Positions 11,870-22,529 of a DNA stretch of 64,000 nt are shown here, in pieces; positions within the stretch are counted from its first letter, which is position 1; each line of letters begins with the position of its first letter. Both the position numbers and the translations under genes were made by a program. Origin of the DNA: Kingdonia uniflora (taxonomy: Eukaryota > Streptophyta > Magnoliopsida > Ranunculales > Circaeasteraceae). A model generated the notes under the pieces. The model did no database searches. It saw only the letters and a program-made list of their open reading frames with translations, and was not told where the DNA came from. The stretch lies in the NCBI GenBank assembly GCA_014058105.1, contig JACGCM010001313.1:248001-312000 (forward strand). The letters are read 5' to 3'.

Positions 11870-12954
11870 TATTGAGTTAGTTCTCAAAAATGCTATTTAC
11901 AGTTTTCTCGTACTAGATTCCAGCTTGATCATTCTGATCAGTTTAAATTATCAATTTCCATAAAGTGCAAAAAAAATGTACTTATTCTATTAATCAAGTA
12001 ATCTGCAACATGTTTAGCACATAAAGATACATACCAATATTGGCAAACAATCTGGATCTACTATAACCATAAGATACAATTTTCAGAGTACAAAATCTCA
12101 AATCCAACACCATCAGCACGAAGTCGCCGCTGCAAGACCATTATCAAACATTATCACAGTAAACCATCTCAAACTCAAATAGTATTTATGTCAAAACTAG
12201 TAGTAGCACAAAACCATTTTACACAACTGTACACAAAGTACATTATCCAGTGAGGTTACAATATTAAAGCATACATCATCAATGACTTACTAGTCACTAG
12301 TCACTAATATGTCAGAGGGACAAAACATATGAACCAATGCTCATAGGCAGCAATGCAAACATATCAGAAACCATAAATTACAATATGCAGTGTAATAGCA
12401 TCCAAAGGCAGTAATGCATAGTCTTCGCCTACTATTAATGATAATTTGCCAACGTGTTTAAAGGATAATGTGTCATACTCCAAACAAACATATAACAACA
12501 TTGTTAAAACAGTGGTCAGAATGAGTGGCTGGTGGTCTTGCCTACTAGAAACCACAATTACACCAACTCAAACTCAAATAGTCAAGCTTTGTCACTCTAT
12601 CAGAGTTCATCATCAAAAACGTATTCAAGGAAGAAACACAAACCAAATAATGCTCTTAGGCATTATTACAAATGCATGGCCAGCAGTTTTGTGAAACAAT
12701 TTGTAATGTGGTTTATAGTTGAATTCAATGTTAGACAACAATCCAAGGATACGAGCACTAATCCTGACCTACTAAGAATATGAGCACTAGTCTTGAGCTG
12801 CTAGAAACGATTATGAATCGAAGTATAAATCTTAATATCCAACAAGATAAGCTTCAGGCCAGCACAAAACCAGCTTCCAACGTTATCAAAGTACACCATG
12901 ATGTGGCATATCTAGTGTGCTCGTTCCCCACTCGTGGAAGGTCTATTTCTATTT
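11870..12954. other. No gene; degenerate repeated motif
   Basis: Short related blocks recur (around 12330-12440, 12640-12700, 12770-12900), with words such as AATGCTC, GGCAGCAATGCA and AGAAACCAT. The same words reappear at 18080-18220, beyond two transposon insertions. I see no convincing coding frame. Confidence 0.45.
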
Positions 12955-14226
12955 GGGAGAGGATTCGCCTACACTCCCTTTGTTGCTACACACCCGCTAC
13001 ACTCTCTCACAGCCACTCATCTCTCCACATCTCCTCTCCACATAAGCAACCAAAAACAACTCTCTCTCACTCAGCTGCCTATGTGGCAAAAAAACTCTCT
13101 CCACTCGCCCACTTGATTCAAATTTGAATCACTCTCTCTCTCTCTCTCTCTCACTAATTTCTCTGTCAATCTTTCTCTCATTCCTCTGTATCTCTCTCAC
13201 TCCCCATTTGTGTTCTGCGAAACTAGCTTCTGTAAAAAAAAATTAATTTTTCTCGCGTAATGTTGTTACGCCTTTGACCAAATTGTCCACAAAAAAATCA
13301 CTCTCTCAGCCAATATCTACTCCAAAAATCAACAAAAAGGAAACAATGTGTAGAATTTGACAAAAAGGAAATTTATTGTCTAAGTCAAATTTTAACAATT
13401 CGACAATAAATTGTTAGAGGTGTCGACAATAAATTGTCGAATTGTTAGAGGATTCGACAATAAATTGCTGAATTGTTAGAGGTGTCGACAATAAATTGTC
13501 GAATTGTTAGAGGATTCGATAAGAAATTGTCGATTTCTAACCATTCGACAATTTAGCTTTGTTGTTTTTCGAATTCTGTGAATTCTACAAAAAGGCTTTC
13601 GAGTTGTTGAGCTCAGTGGAGACCGAGACACGATGAGTGAGTTCAAGATTGAGCGAGTTCGAGATTGAGCGAGAAAGAGATAGAGAGGGACGAGTCGTCG
13701 GAGCGATGCAAGCGAGAGAGAGAGTTGAGTGACAGAGTTGAGAGAGAGAGAGTCGAGTGGAGAGAGAGTGAGTCGAATGGAGAGAGAGAGTGAGTCGAGT
13801 CGAGTAGTTCCAATATATATTATACCTGATTATGACGGAGAGGTTCTGCTGTTTGGAATGTTTACCGTAGAACTGACTAAGAGACTAAGTGAGAGAAAGT
13901 GTGAGTTGTTGAGCTCAGTGGAGAGGGCGAGGAGTTGTCGGTGAGTGAGAGACTGAGTGAGAGAGAGAGAGAGAGCGTGGAGTTGTCGGAGATGATCGCT
14001 GCAAGCGAGAGAGGGAGTTGAGTGACAGTGACAGTGACTGAGGCGAGTGAGAGAGAGTGTGAGTTGAGTGGAGAGAGATTTTTTTATTTTATTTTAAAAA
14101 AAAATTATTGCTCGCCACATTGGTGCTGAGTGGGAGAGAGAGAGTTGTTGAGTTGGCGTTTTGGGTGGTGAGAGGAGAGTGTAGCGGGGTGTGTAGCGGG
14201 GAGAGGGTGTAGGCGAATCCTTTCCC
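12955..14226. mobile_element. Mutator-like (MULE) non-autonomous element
   Basis: The ends GGGAGAGGATTCGCCTACAC (left) and, inverted, GGGAAAGGATTCGCCTACAC (right) begin terminal inverted repeats that match for about 55 bp through the CGCTACACTCTC words. The element is flanked by an exact 9-bp duplication TTTCTATTT (12946-12954 and 14227-14235), the hallmark length of Mutator transposition. No transposase is present. The interior has a 31-bp minisatellite and long GA/CT-rich stretches. 1272 bp. Confidence 0.85.
13394..13535. repeat. 31-bp minisatellite inside the MULE
   Basis: About four to five degenerate copies of a 31-bp unit containing TTGTTAGAGG and the near-palindrome TCGACAATAAATTGTCGA (8-bp arms around AA). 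Alternate units differ as GGTGTCG versus GGATTCG. Confidence 0.85.
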
Positions 14227-14451
14227 TTTCTATTTTGCTAAACACTCTAATTTCTACTATTGGAGATGTTTAATTTAATAAGTTATATTTTAGGAGTATC
14301 TTATTATCCAAGACAAGGATATTTAGAAGATTTTTCCAATTTTCTAGATTAGGAAGATCTTTCTTCTGCGTCTTGCGTTTATCCGACACCATCTCAATCT
14401 CAAAATAATGCATTCAAAAACCAACATAGTTGAGTAATGATCCAACATTTC
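14227..14451. other. Short host spacer
   Basis: AT-rich host sequence between the MULE and the palindrome, starting with the right-hand 9-bp target duplication. Nothing recognised. Confidence 0.4.
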
Positions 14452-16211
14452 GGTGGTGTTTGTTTTTCAAGTGCTGAATACTGAAAAAGAAATTAAGTGC
14501 TGAATGCTGAATATTTTGAAGTGTTGAATGCTGAAAGATAAAGTGTTGAAAAAAATGGTGTTTTTTTTTTAAAGAAGTGCTGAAAATTGGTAAATGTCTT
14601 AAATACCCTTGTTATAAAATAACACAACTTGGAGCATCACCTTAATGAACAAAATGGCAGTATTGCACAAAATGGGCGAAATGGATATACAAAATGGGCA
14701 TACAAAAGGCATCATTGCACAAAATGGATATACAAAATGAACATACAAAAGGCATCATTGCAAAAAATAGACAAAATGGACATACAAAATGGATATACAA
14801 AATGGACATACAAAAGGCATCATTTCACAAAATGGACAAAATAGATATACAAAATGGACATACAACAAAAGGCATCATTGCACAAAATAGACAAAATAGA
14901 CATACAAAATGCATCATTGCACAAAATAGATAAAATGGATATACAAAATGGACATACAAAATGTTTTATACAAATCAACAAAATTAAAGATAGTCTGAAG
15001 TACGAATCTTAAGATAGCACAAACCAACATAGTCCAAAATAACAAATAGTCAAACATCAACATAGTCTATGAACTCTGAGAAAACAAGATAATCCAAAAT
15101 AGCAAACTAATGCATAAAAAACTAAAATCCAAAAAACTGCATCATGTAGTTTTTCCTTGATTCTAGCGTATCCAAACCCACAAACATGTCAGCATATTCT
15201 AGATGTTCAGTAAACTTCAAACATGCTTGAGTCATTTCAGTATTCGTCAAATACCCCAAAAGCTCCATTTCTTTAAGAATAACCAATACTTCCGAAAGTT
15301 TCTTTCCACGCGTATCTTGTTTTGCCAATTCTTCTCGCTCGCTATGCGTCTTTATAACCTCAATCAACTCATCTAACTTATCCAAAGTGTTTTAAGCTTT
15401 TTGCTTCTTCTTCCCACTGCGGCGACTACTTTATGACTGAGAAACGGATGGCATTGGTTGTGGTGCAGACTGTGCAAAGTGATAAGGCGTAAATTGCTCT
15501 GGTTTAGGGATGGAGGACTCGGCTTCAGACCAAGTACGAAATGAACCCCCAGATGGTTCATAATGATGATCGGTAAAATATGTATCAGTATCATCTTCTA
15601 CGAGGTCCGTGGGCACATCATTCTCATCTTCAATATTAAAATCAGGGGCGACATCTGAAGTAGCTGTATCAATGAAATCATCCCTAGCAGGACCAGTTGC
15701 ATATTGACCAGTAGCCACTCTATTTGCAAAAATAGCTTCCAACAAGTCTTCATAAAGTAGTCCACCATTCCTAAACGTACTGATGTTCTCATTTATCTGA
15801 TGTGTATCAAGAAAACAAACATTCAAAAATTTATAATATGACTATACATATGAACATAATAATTGAAAGACTACTATACCTTAATCAAGGCATCCCACTC
15901 TTCGGGTGGAAGATGAAACGTGCGGGTTTATGCATTAAAACCATTCCCAGTTCTTCTCAAAAACCATGTCCAAGCATTGTACTTCACTCTTTGGTAAAAC
16001 CAGACATTACTAAAATATTTAGGTCCACGAGTTAGGTAAAATTTTGCATTGTACTCCTCCCTAATCTTGGTCCAAGAGTCTTTCGAAAGTCTAGACCCCA
16101 CATCTTTAGTTGTTTCAAGTTCACGCTTGCATAATGCAAGAAAAGTGTGCAACTTCTCACTATTAAGTTTTCTTGCTTGTTTGGGAGTATCTTGGCTTGG
16201 GTCACCAGTCA
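14452..16211. repeat. Left arm of the palindrome
   Basis: Inverse copy of 16275-18011. Differences are scattered single bases plus small length changes in the short tandem repeats near 14640-14960. The decoded proteins of the two arms differ at only a few residues. Confidence 0.9.
14640..14960. repeat. Short tandem repeats, left arm
   Basis: Irregular array of the words ACAAAATGG, ACATACAAAA and GGCATCATTGCACAAAAT. It is mirrored at about 17525-17820 in the right arm with a different copy arrangement. The long open frames here on both strands are repeat artefacts. Confidence 0.85.
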
Positions 16212-16248
16212 CTTCTTGTTTAGCCTTCTTATTCTTTGATTTGTTCAT
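15122..16248 (-). pseudogene. MYB/SANT-like transposon-derived gene, left-arm copy
   Basis: Reads leftward from ATG at 16248-16246. Exon 1 (16248-15880) encodes a basic start (KSKNKKAKQE) and a MYB/SANT-like DNA-binding domain with the spaced tryptophans (DSWTKI, FSNVWFY, YNAWTWFL, EEWDALIK). After an 83-bp intron (15879-15797), exon 2 has the FRNGGLLYEDLLEAIFA and ATG-type motif seen in the Myb/SANT-like (LIMYB or Harbinger ORF1-like) family, then an acidic linker and a helical tail ending MQFFGF. In-frame TAA codons interrupt it after GNGFNA, after SVSQS and after KKKQKA; the same stops occur in the other arm. No Harbinger nuclease gene is present. Confidence 0.75.
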
Positions 16249-16274
16249 TAGGTTTTACCAAGATTATGGAGGAC
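16212..16274. other. Palindrome centre (spacer)
   Basis: 63 unpaired bases between the arms. The left part still encodes the first codons of the minus-strand gene (MNKSKNKKAK); the right part is unrelated, so the right arm lacks the gene's start codon. Confidence 0.8.
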
Positions 16275-17364
16275 TGACTGGTGACCCGAGCCAAGATACT
16301 CCCAAACAAGCAAGAAAACTTAATGGTGAGAAGTTGCACACTTTTCTTGCATTATGCAAGCGTGATCTTGAAACAACTAAAAATGTGGGGTCTGGACTTT
16401 CGAAAGACTCTTGGACCAAGATTAGGGAGGAGTACAATACAAAATTTTACCTAACTCGTGGACCTAAATATTTTAGTAATGTCTGGTTTTACTAAAGAGT
16501 AAAGTACAATGCTTGGACATGGTTTTTGAGAAGAACTGGGAATGGTTTTAATGCATAAACCCGCACGTTTCATCTTCCACCCGAAGAGTGGGATGCCTTG
16601 ATTAAGGTATAGTAGTCTTTCAATTATTATGTTCATATGTATAGTCATATTATAAATTTTTGAATGTTTGTTTTCTTGATACACATCAGATAAATGAGAA
16701 CATCAGTACGTTTAGGAATGGTGGGCTACCTTATGAAGACTTGTTGGAAGCTATTTTTGCAAATAGAGTGGCTACTGGTCAATATGCAACTGGTCCTGCT
16801 AGGGATGATTTCATTGATACGGCTACTTCAGATGTCGCCCCTGATTTTAATATTGAAGATGAGAATGATGTGCCCACGGACCTCGTAGAAGATGATACTG
16901 ATATATATTTTACCGATCATCATTATGAACCATCTGGGGGTTCATTTCGTACTTGGTCTGAAGCCGAGTCCTCCATCCCTAAACCAGAGCAATTTACGCC
17001 TTATCACTTTGCACAGTCTGCACCACAACCAATGCCATCCGTTTCTCAGTCATAAAGTAGTCGCCGCAGTGGGAAGAAGAAGCAAAAAGCTTAAAACACT
17101 TTGGATAAGTTAGATGAGTTGATTGAGGTTATAAAGACGCATAGCGAGCGAGAAGAATTGGCAAAACAAGATACGCGTGGAAAGAAACTTTCGGAAGTAT
17201 TGGTTATTCTTAAAGAAATGGAGCTTTTGGAGTATTTGACGAATACTGAAATGACTCAAGCATGTTTGAAGTTTACTGAACATCTAGAATATGCTGACAT
17301 GTTTGTGGGTTTGGATACGCTAGAATCAAGGAAAAACTACATGATGCAGTTTTTTGGATTTTAG
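16275..17364 (+). pseudogene. MYB/SANT-like transposon-derived gene, right-arm copy, 5' truncated
   Basis: Mirror copy of the left-arm gene, lacking the initiator and about the first 13 codons. It shares the three in-frame stops of the left arm and has a private fourth (TAA after SNVWFY, where the left copy has CAA). The intron falls at about 16610-16691 and the tail ends at TAG 17364. Without a start codon and with four stops it cannot encode a full protein. Confidence 0.8.
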
Positions 17365-18011
17365 TTTTTTATGCATTAGTTTGCTATTTTGGATTATCTT
17401 GTTTTCTCAGAGTTCATAGACTATGTTGATGTTCGACTATTTGTTATTTTGGACTATGTTGGTTTGTGTTATCTTAAGATTCGTACTTCCGACTATCTTT
17501 AATTTTGTTGATCTGTATAAAGCATTTTGTATGTCCATTTTGAATATCTATTTTGTCCATTTTGTGAAATGATGTCTTTTGTATGTCCATTTTGTATGCC
17601 TTTTGTATATCCATTTTGTATGTCCATTTTGTCTATTTTTTGCAATAATGCCTTTTGTATGTTCATTTTGTATATCCATTTTGTTCATTTTGTGCAACGA
17701 CGCCTTTTGTATGTCCATTTTGTATGCCTTTTGTATATCCATTTTGTGCAATGATGCCTTTTGTATGCCCATTTTGTATATCCATTTCGCCTATTTTGTG
17801 CAATACTGCCATTTTATCCATTAAGGTGATGCTCCAAGTTGTGTTATTTTATAACAAGGGTATTTAAGACATTTACCAATTTTCAACACTTCTTAGAAGA
17901 AAAAACACCATTTTTTTCAACACTACATCTTTCAGCATTCAGCACTTCAAAATATTCAGCATTCAGCACTTAATTTCCTTTTCAGCATTCACTTGAAAAA
18001 CAAACACCACC
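16275..18011. repeat. Right arm of the palindrome
   Basis: Inverse partner of 14452-16211; see the left-arm entry. Confidence 0.9.
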
Positions 18012-18225
18012 TAAAGTATATCATCTCAAACTAAAATATTTAAGTGTTGTCAGCCCATCGACATCGCCTAAATACGTTAGTGGAAGAGGTGGGCATGAAC
18101 TAATGCTCTCAAGCAATAGTACGCATGGCCAATAGTCTTAAACTACTAGGAACCATCAATCACAATGTGTCGAGTATAAAAGCTCATCGACAGGCAGCAA
18201 TCCAAAAAGTAGGCTAGCAGTTCGG

Positions 18226-18954
18226 AAAAAATTTGATCTCTCTAAAGAGATCATATTTTGATCTCTTTTAATCAAAGTTTGCCATGTGGCAGGAGAGAGA
18301 AAGTCTTAAGAGACCAATTTAACTCCAACTTAACATCGTTTGAGATTTTATTATTCCTCTCCTAATTTAATAAATTATTTTTTCTATCCAACTTTTTAAG
18401 TCAAAAACGTATTTAATTAACTTAACTCTGCAGTGCACTAAACTCTTGAAGGTTTCCTTCCATTTGATTCAAATGGAACAAGACCACTCTTGATTTTCTT
18501 ACTAAGCCTTAATAGTAGTCTCTGTTAATATTAATAGGGGGAAAGCTTTAAAGTTAGATGGCATTTAATAGCCGATTTAACAATGTTTTTTCTCCTTAAG
18601 AACATCATATTCGTCATACCTAGATAGAGGTGGTTGACCGATAATTGCAGCGACATACTAGCTCGAACATGAAAGAAAGCAAGCTAATGTAATGGAAGTT
18701 CTGTAACACATGCCACAACTACTAGAATCGGTTAAAGAGAGAACTTCTAATTCGCATGCTAGATGTAGGTATTTATGGGAGAGAGAGAATATTTAATTAA
18801 TTTAAAATCAAAAAATGTTTAAAACTTAAAAAGCCAAAAAGGTGTTAAGTTTTGAGTTATCTTGGTCTCTTTAAACTTTCTCTCTCCTGCACCATGGCAA
18901 ACTTTGATTAGAAGAGATCAAAAAATGATCTGTTTAGAAAGATCAAAAAAAATT
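18226..18954. mobile_element. Long-TIR DNA element (MITE/MULE-like)
   Basis: The left 93 bp (18226-18318) and right 94 bp (18861-18954) are inverted copies, sharing GATCTCTTYTAATCAAAGTTTGCCATG followed by GCAGGAGAGAGAAAGT, broken by few mismatches. Each repeat itself contains small GATCTCT/AGAGATC palindromes. No coding frame and no clear target duplication. Probably a non-autonomous Mutator-type element because of the long TIRs. Confidence 0.7.
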
Positions 18955-20209
18955 ATGATTGTACACAAACAAATAATACTGTCTTTATTGAAAGTGTATT
19001 AACCCTAATATATGCCCTTCTCACCAATTAATAGTTCATAAAATAAGGTAATTATTTTTCACGTTCCACGTCAATCATGGCTTATGGCACACTACAAGAC
19101 CTCAGTCTTCCTAAAGTTGATCATGTCCTAGTTGTGGATTTATTTGGTAAATATATCTATTTGTTATACATTTATAGTAATCAAAATTAAATCATATACA
19201 AGAGAAAGATTTCATGTGGAGGTCACTAAAGACTTGACAATCCACATGCATCATTCACCAAAACAAATAAAAATGTCATCCATAAACTTACAAAGTAATA
19301 TATGCAGTTCTTCGTATCAAAACTAAATCAATATCAATTAAACGAACAAAAGTTGTATACTACAATATTTGAAAAATCACTTGCCTCAATACTAGGTATG
19401 ACAGTTTTACCTACACAAATATGATGCTTACTCATGTGCAATAACAAAAAAATCATTCTACAATACCAATAATTGAGATAAATATATAAATGAGAGTCCA
19501 ATTGTAACAAGGGGTGTAATACATTGTCATTTTGAAAATATTGAGCAAACTAATTAGGGAAATAGACTAATTGTTAAATTCTGGAATAGTGTAACTTAGA
19601 TATAATGATGTATGGTACACAACAATGTGAATCAAGTAAATTATGATGATAAGCAAGTTCCTATATCTCTATACAAAGACACTGATAATTCTACATGGTT
19701 GTGATTTTGAGGGGTTGAGGTTGGGGTTGTTGTAAAGTGGGTGTAGGATAAGGGAATTAGTCTTTGATGGTGCATATTAGGAGGAAGCTGGCCTTGTGGG
19801 TTAAGGGATAATGGTGATGATAAAATGGATTAGCTTGTGAGGGATATGAGAAAAGACCAGTGGGTGGATAAGTAGAGGTGGTGGAGGATAAGGAGGAGGG
19901 AGATTGTTGCTGTTTGGGTTTGCCACATATTCGCCTTTACCCCCCAAATCCCACTTGACCATGAGTCAAAGTGGGCTGACTCCTATTGAACCCTGTTTTT
20001 TTGCCTCTTCCTCTATTACCCTTCACGTGAAAACCATGTGAGTCTTCAACCAGTTCTAAAACGTGAGTCTCATTGTGCAGATGGTTCCTATAAGTTGACT
20101 AAAGTGGACAAAATGAAGGCATATTTTACAATTGAATCATAAAACTGAACAACCCTAGTGCCTTTTCTAGCTCAAGAGATCATGATTTACCTTATCTTTT
20201 ACATATTTT
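18955..20209. other. No gene; possible coding relic on minus strand
   Basis: Mostly AT-rich. On the minus strand from about 20110 to 19690 a broken frame reads through NRGRGKK and then a proline- and glutamine-rich stretch. It contains stops and shows no domain I recognise, so it is at most a gene relic. Confidence 0.3.
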
Positions 20210-20374
20210 TGTTGAAGTATATAGTGTGTCTACACATATACTCCTCATTTAGTCCCACATTGGTTAGTAGTAATAGAAGTAGTTTAGTGACCCCCTGTTA
20301 TATAAAGAGCAGTAAAGCTTGTAATAATTAGAATCTTGGAATATTAATATTTTCCTCCCCTTCTTATTTCTACA
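20210..20374 (+). mobile_element. LTR of a truncated Copia-like element
   Basis: Starts TGTTGAAGTATA and ends CTACA. It is immediately followed by TGGTATAAGAGCA (20375-20387), the initiator-Met tRNA primer-binding site found just after plant Copia 5' LTRs. TATATAAAG lies near 20300. No 3' LTR or pol was found downstream. Confidence 0.7.
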
Positions 20375-21300
20375 TGGTATAAGAGCATATTCGATCTTGT
20401 AGGCGACTTAAGGGTTTTACGCTTCCGCCGACGATTCGTCGTCGGACAACTAAATTATGTTGTTTTTTCTCTCTTCTTCTTTTTTCAATCTTTCCAGCTT
20501 TTGGATTTTTTTAGGTTTGCTTCTTATTTAGGAAAACCCTAACGTTATTTCGCTTCACAATGGCGGTCATGCCGCTTGAAGTCAACCTAACACTATTTCG
20601 TTTTTCGCTTTCGTTTCCCCCATTAACTTAATTTGACCTCATTGACTAGTGAAGCTTTTTCTCTATATCTATTATGGACTCGATTATCTCTTGTTTTTCG
20701 TGAAAGGCAATTTTTTTTTGGGTACCTATCGCGATATGTGATTTCTCTTTTTGGATCGAATGAAGACATTAACTACCTTCCATCGCGATCATGGGATGCT
20801 TCTTTTCCTCGAATGATTCATCACTCCTCCAGCGATTTTTATTTCTTATAGTGATTTCCTCTTTTCCTCCAGTGATTATCTTCTTCTTTTTTCCGTCTAG
20901 TTCACAAGTTGTAGTTCAAAAATTAAGGTTTTTTTAAGAAAGAATTGACAAGCTTTGGTGATTTTTATCGCTTTTTCAAGTGATTTCTCTTTGAATCATT
21001 ATGATTTTTTTACTTCTTCTTTCATCGCTAATGCGGTTTGAGGTCTATATTCCTATCACTAGATGTGATCTTTTCTATCATATTCTGTTGCAAGCTGCGA
21101 TTTCTTTTGTGGACCGGTGAAGATGTTAAATTCCTTCTACCACAGTCATCTCTTCCTCGAGTGATTATTTATTCCTCAAGTGATTCGTTCTTCCTCGAGT
21201 GATTATCTATTATTTAAGTATTTTTTTCTTTCCCTCTCTCGAGTGATCATCTCTACCTCTAGTGATTCTCTCTTCCACGACTGATCCTCTCTTTTATGGT
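20375..21300 (+). mobile_element. Leader of the truncated LTR element, repeat-rich
   Basis: Begins with the primer-binding site. From about 20830 to 21290 it contains degenerate repeats of a CTCGAGTGATTATCT-type word roughly every 25-40 bp. No gag or pol readable. Confidence 0.45.
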
Positions 21301-22529
21301 ATTTTCACTTTTACCTCAGTATTTCTATTTCCTCAGTATTTGTTCAAGATATTCATATTATCCTTACGTGAGAAAATTGGCAAGTCGGTAGCTGCCGCCG
21401 ATTTCACAACTTTTGGTTATGAAACCACGTGTGGGAAAAATGGCAAGTCGGATATTACTGCCACCAATTTCATGGGTGATGTGTGAAGTTTTGAAATGTG
21501 TTTGCTCCTACAAAAGGAAATACTGGAAGAAGGTTTATCAGGGAGAGCTTCTATTTTTCATTAGTGAGGGAGTGATTGTATCTTTGTGAGGGACTATCAA
21601 TTTGTTCTCTTATTGTCATCCACCTTGATACGAGCATGTTCGTATCCCTTTTTATTTCTACAATTTCTACAAATGAGTTGTGGATTTTCTCTTGAAGTCG
21701 AGGGGACATTTAAATCAGAGAGTGAGATACTAAGAGTAAAGGGAATGTGGTTCTGACCTTTTGACGATGAGCTGCTAATCTTCTAAACATCTTCTTTTAA
21801 AATCTGTTGGCATTTCAAAGATTTAGATAAAACATGAAACTGTGTAAGGATGCCTTCAAGTGACTGTTACAAGAATATAGTACAAACTTGCTAGTGATGA
21901 TTGAAAGGTGATAATGATGTTTCTGTCGTTTTACTGCAAAAAATAAAAAATCATAATCAAAATCAAAATATATTCTAAAGAGGAAGTGGAAATGATATCA
22001 CGTTTACCTTCATATCGAGCTCTGCTTTAGATATTACCTATATCATATTATCAGGGGAAGGAAATGAAACTGTAGATGGTCTTACCAAAGAAGGAAGTGA
22101 CCAACATACAGCTGAATGCTGGAACAGTCTTCCTGGCAGAGTAAGAGCAGACCTCGTAAGATTTCTTACTGGCAGAGAGGATTAGGAACTGAAACAATAG
22201 GGAGGGAAAGGATTGTGAGAATACATATGCTAAAGCCAGATTTAACACACAGATTTTAATAGTAGGCAGACATTCTGATAAACAGAAGTCTGTTTTGGTG
22301 TCTAACCCGATACAAGAGGGACCTTTCCTCCGACTAGTATACAGTTACGCAACAGCAAATGTCACTCCCTGGTCCCTGACTAACCAACACAATCTGCAAG
22401 CTATATATATCAGTACCACAAAAATGTCAAAACTTGCAAAGGGAACGTCTAAAACATATCAATCCATTTAAGTACAGCAACAATATTACAACATTCCAAA
22501 TTACAACTTTACATTGTGTGCAATCATAA
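21301..22529. other. No gene seen; 3' flank of PPR gene
   Basis: AT-rich sequence with only short chance frames. The right end (about 22280-22529) is presumably the 3' UTR of the minus-strand PPR gene. Confidence 0.4.

Larger units (their letters stand above)
14452..18011. mobile_element. 3.56-kb palindromic (fold-back) transposon, Harbinger-like
   Basis: Two nearly identical arms (14452-16211 and 16275-18011) face each other around a 63-bp spacer. The outermost ends are GGTGGTGTTTG and its inverse CAAACACCACC, resembling the GG...GTTTG ends of PIF/Harbinger and Tourist elements, followed by repeated GTGCTGAAT/CAGCATTC words. Each arm carries the same decayed MYB/SANT-like gene reading outward from the centre, so both outer ends derive from the same (3') end of one parental element. 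No matching target duplication is evident (TTC left, TAA right). Confidence 0.85.

Noticed and set aside
13394..13535. CRISPR-like regular repeats
   Set aside because: Units are contiguous 31-mers without unique spacers, inside a plant MULE; a minisatellite, not a CRISPR array.
17527..17867. Three overlapping plus-strand frames and a minus-strand frame with repeated FCMSIL-like residues
   Set aside because: They are translations of the short tandem repeats in the palindrome arm, in all frames, with no independent coding signal.
14452..18011. Assembly artefact as explanation of the palindrome
   Set aside because: The arms differ by scattered substitutions, repeat-number changes, a private stop and an asymmetric 63-bp centre, which an artefactual copy would not show; still worth long-read confirmation.
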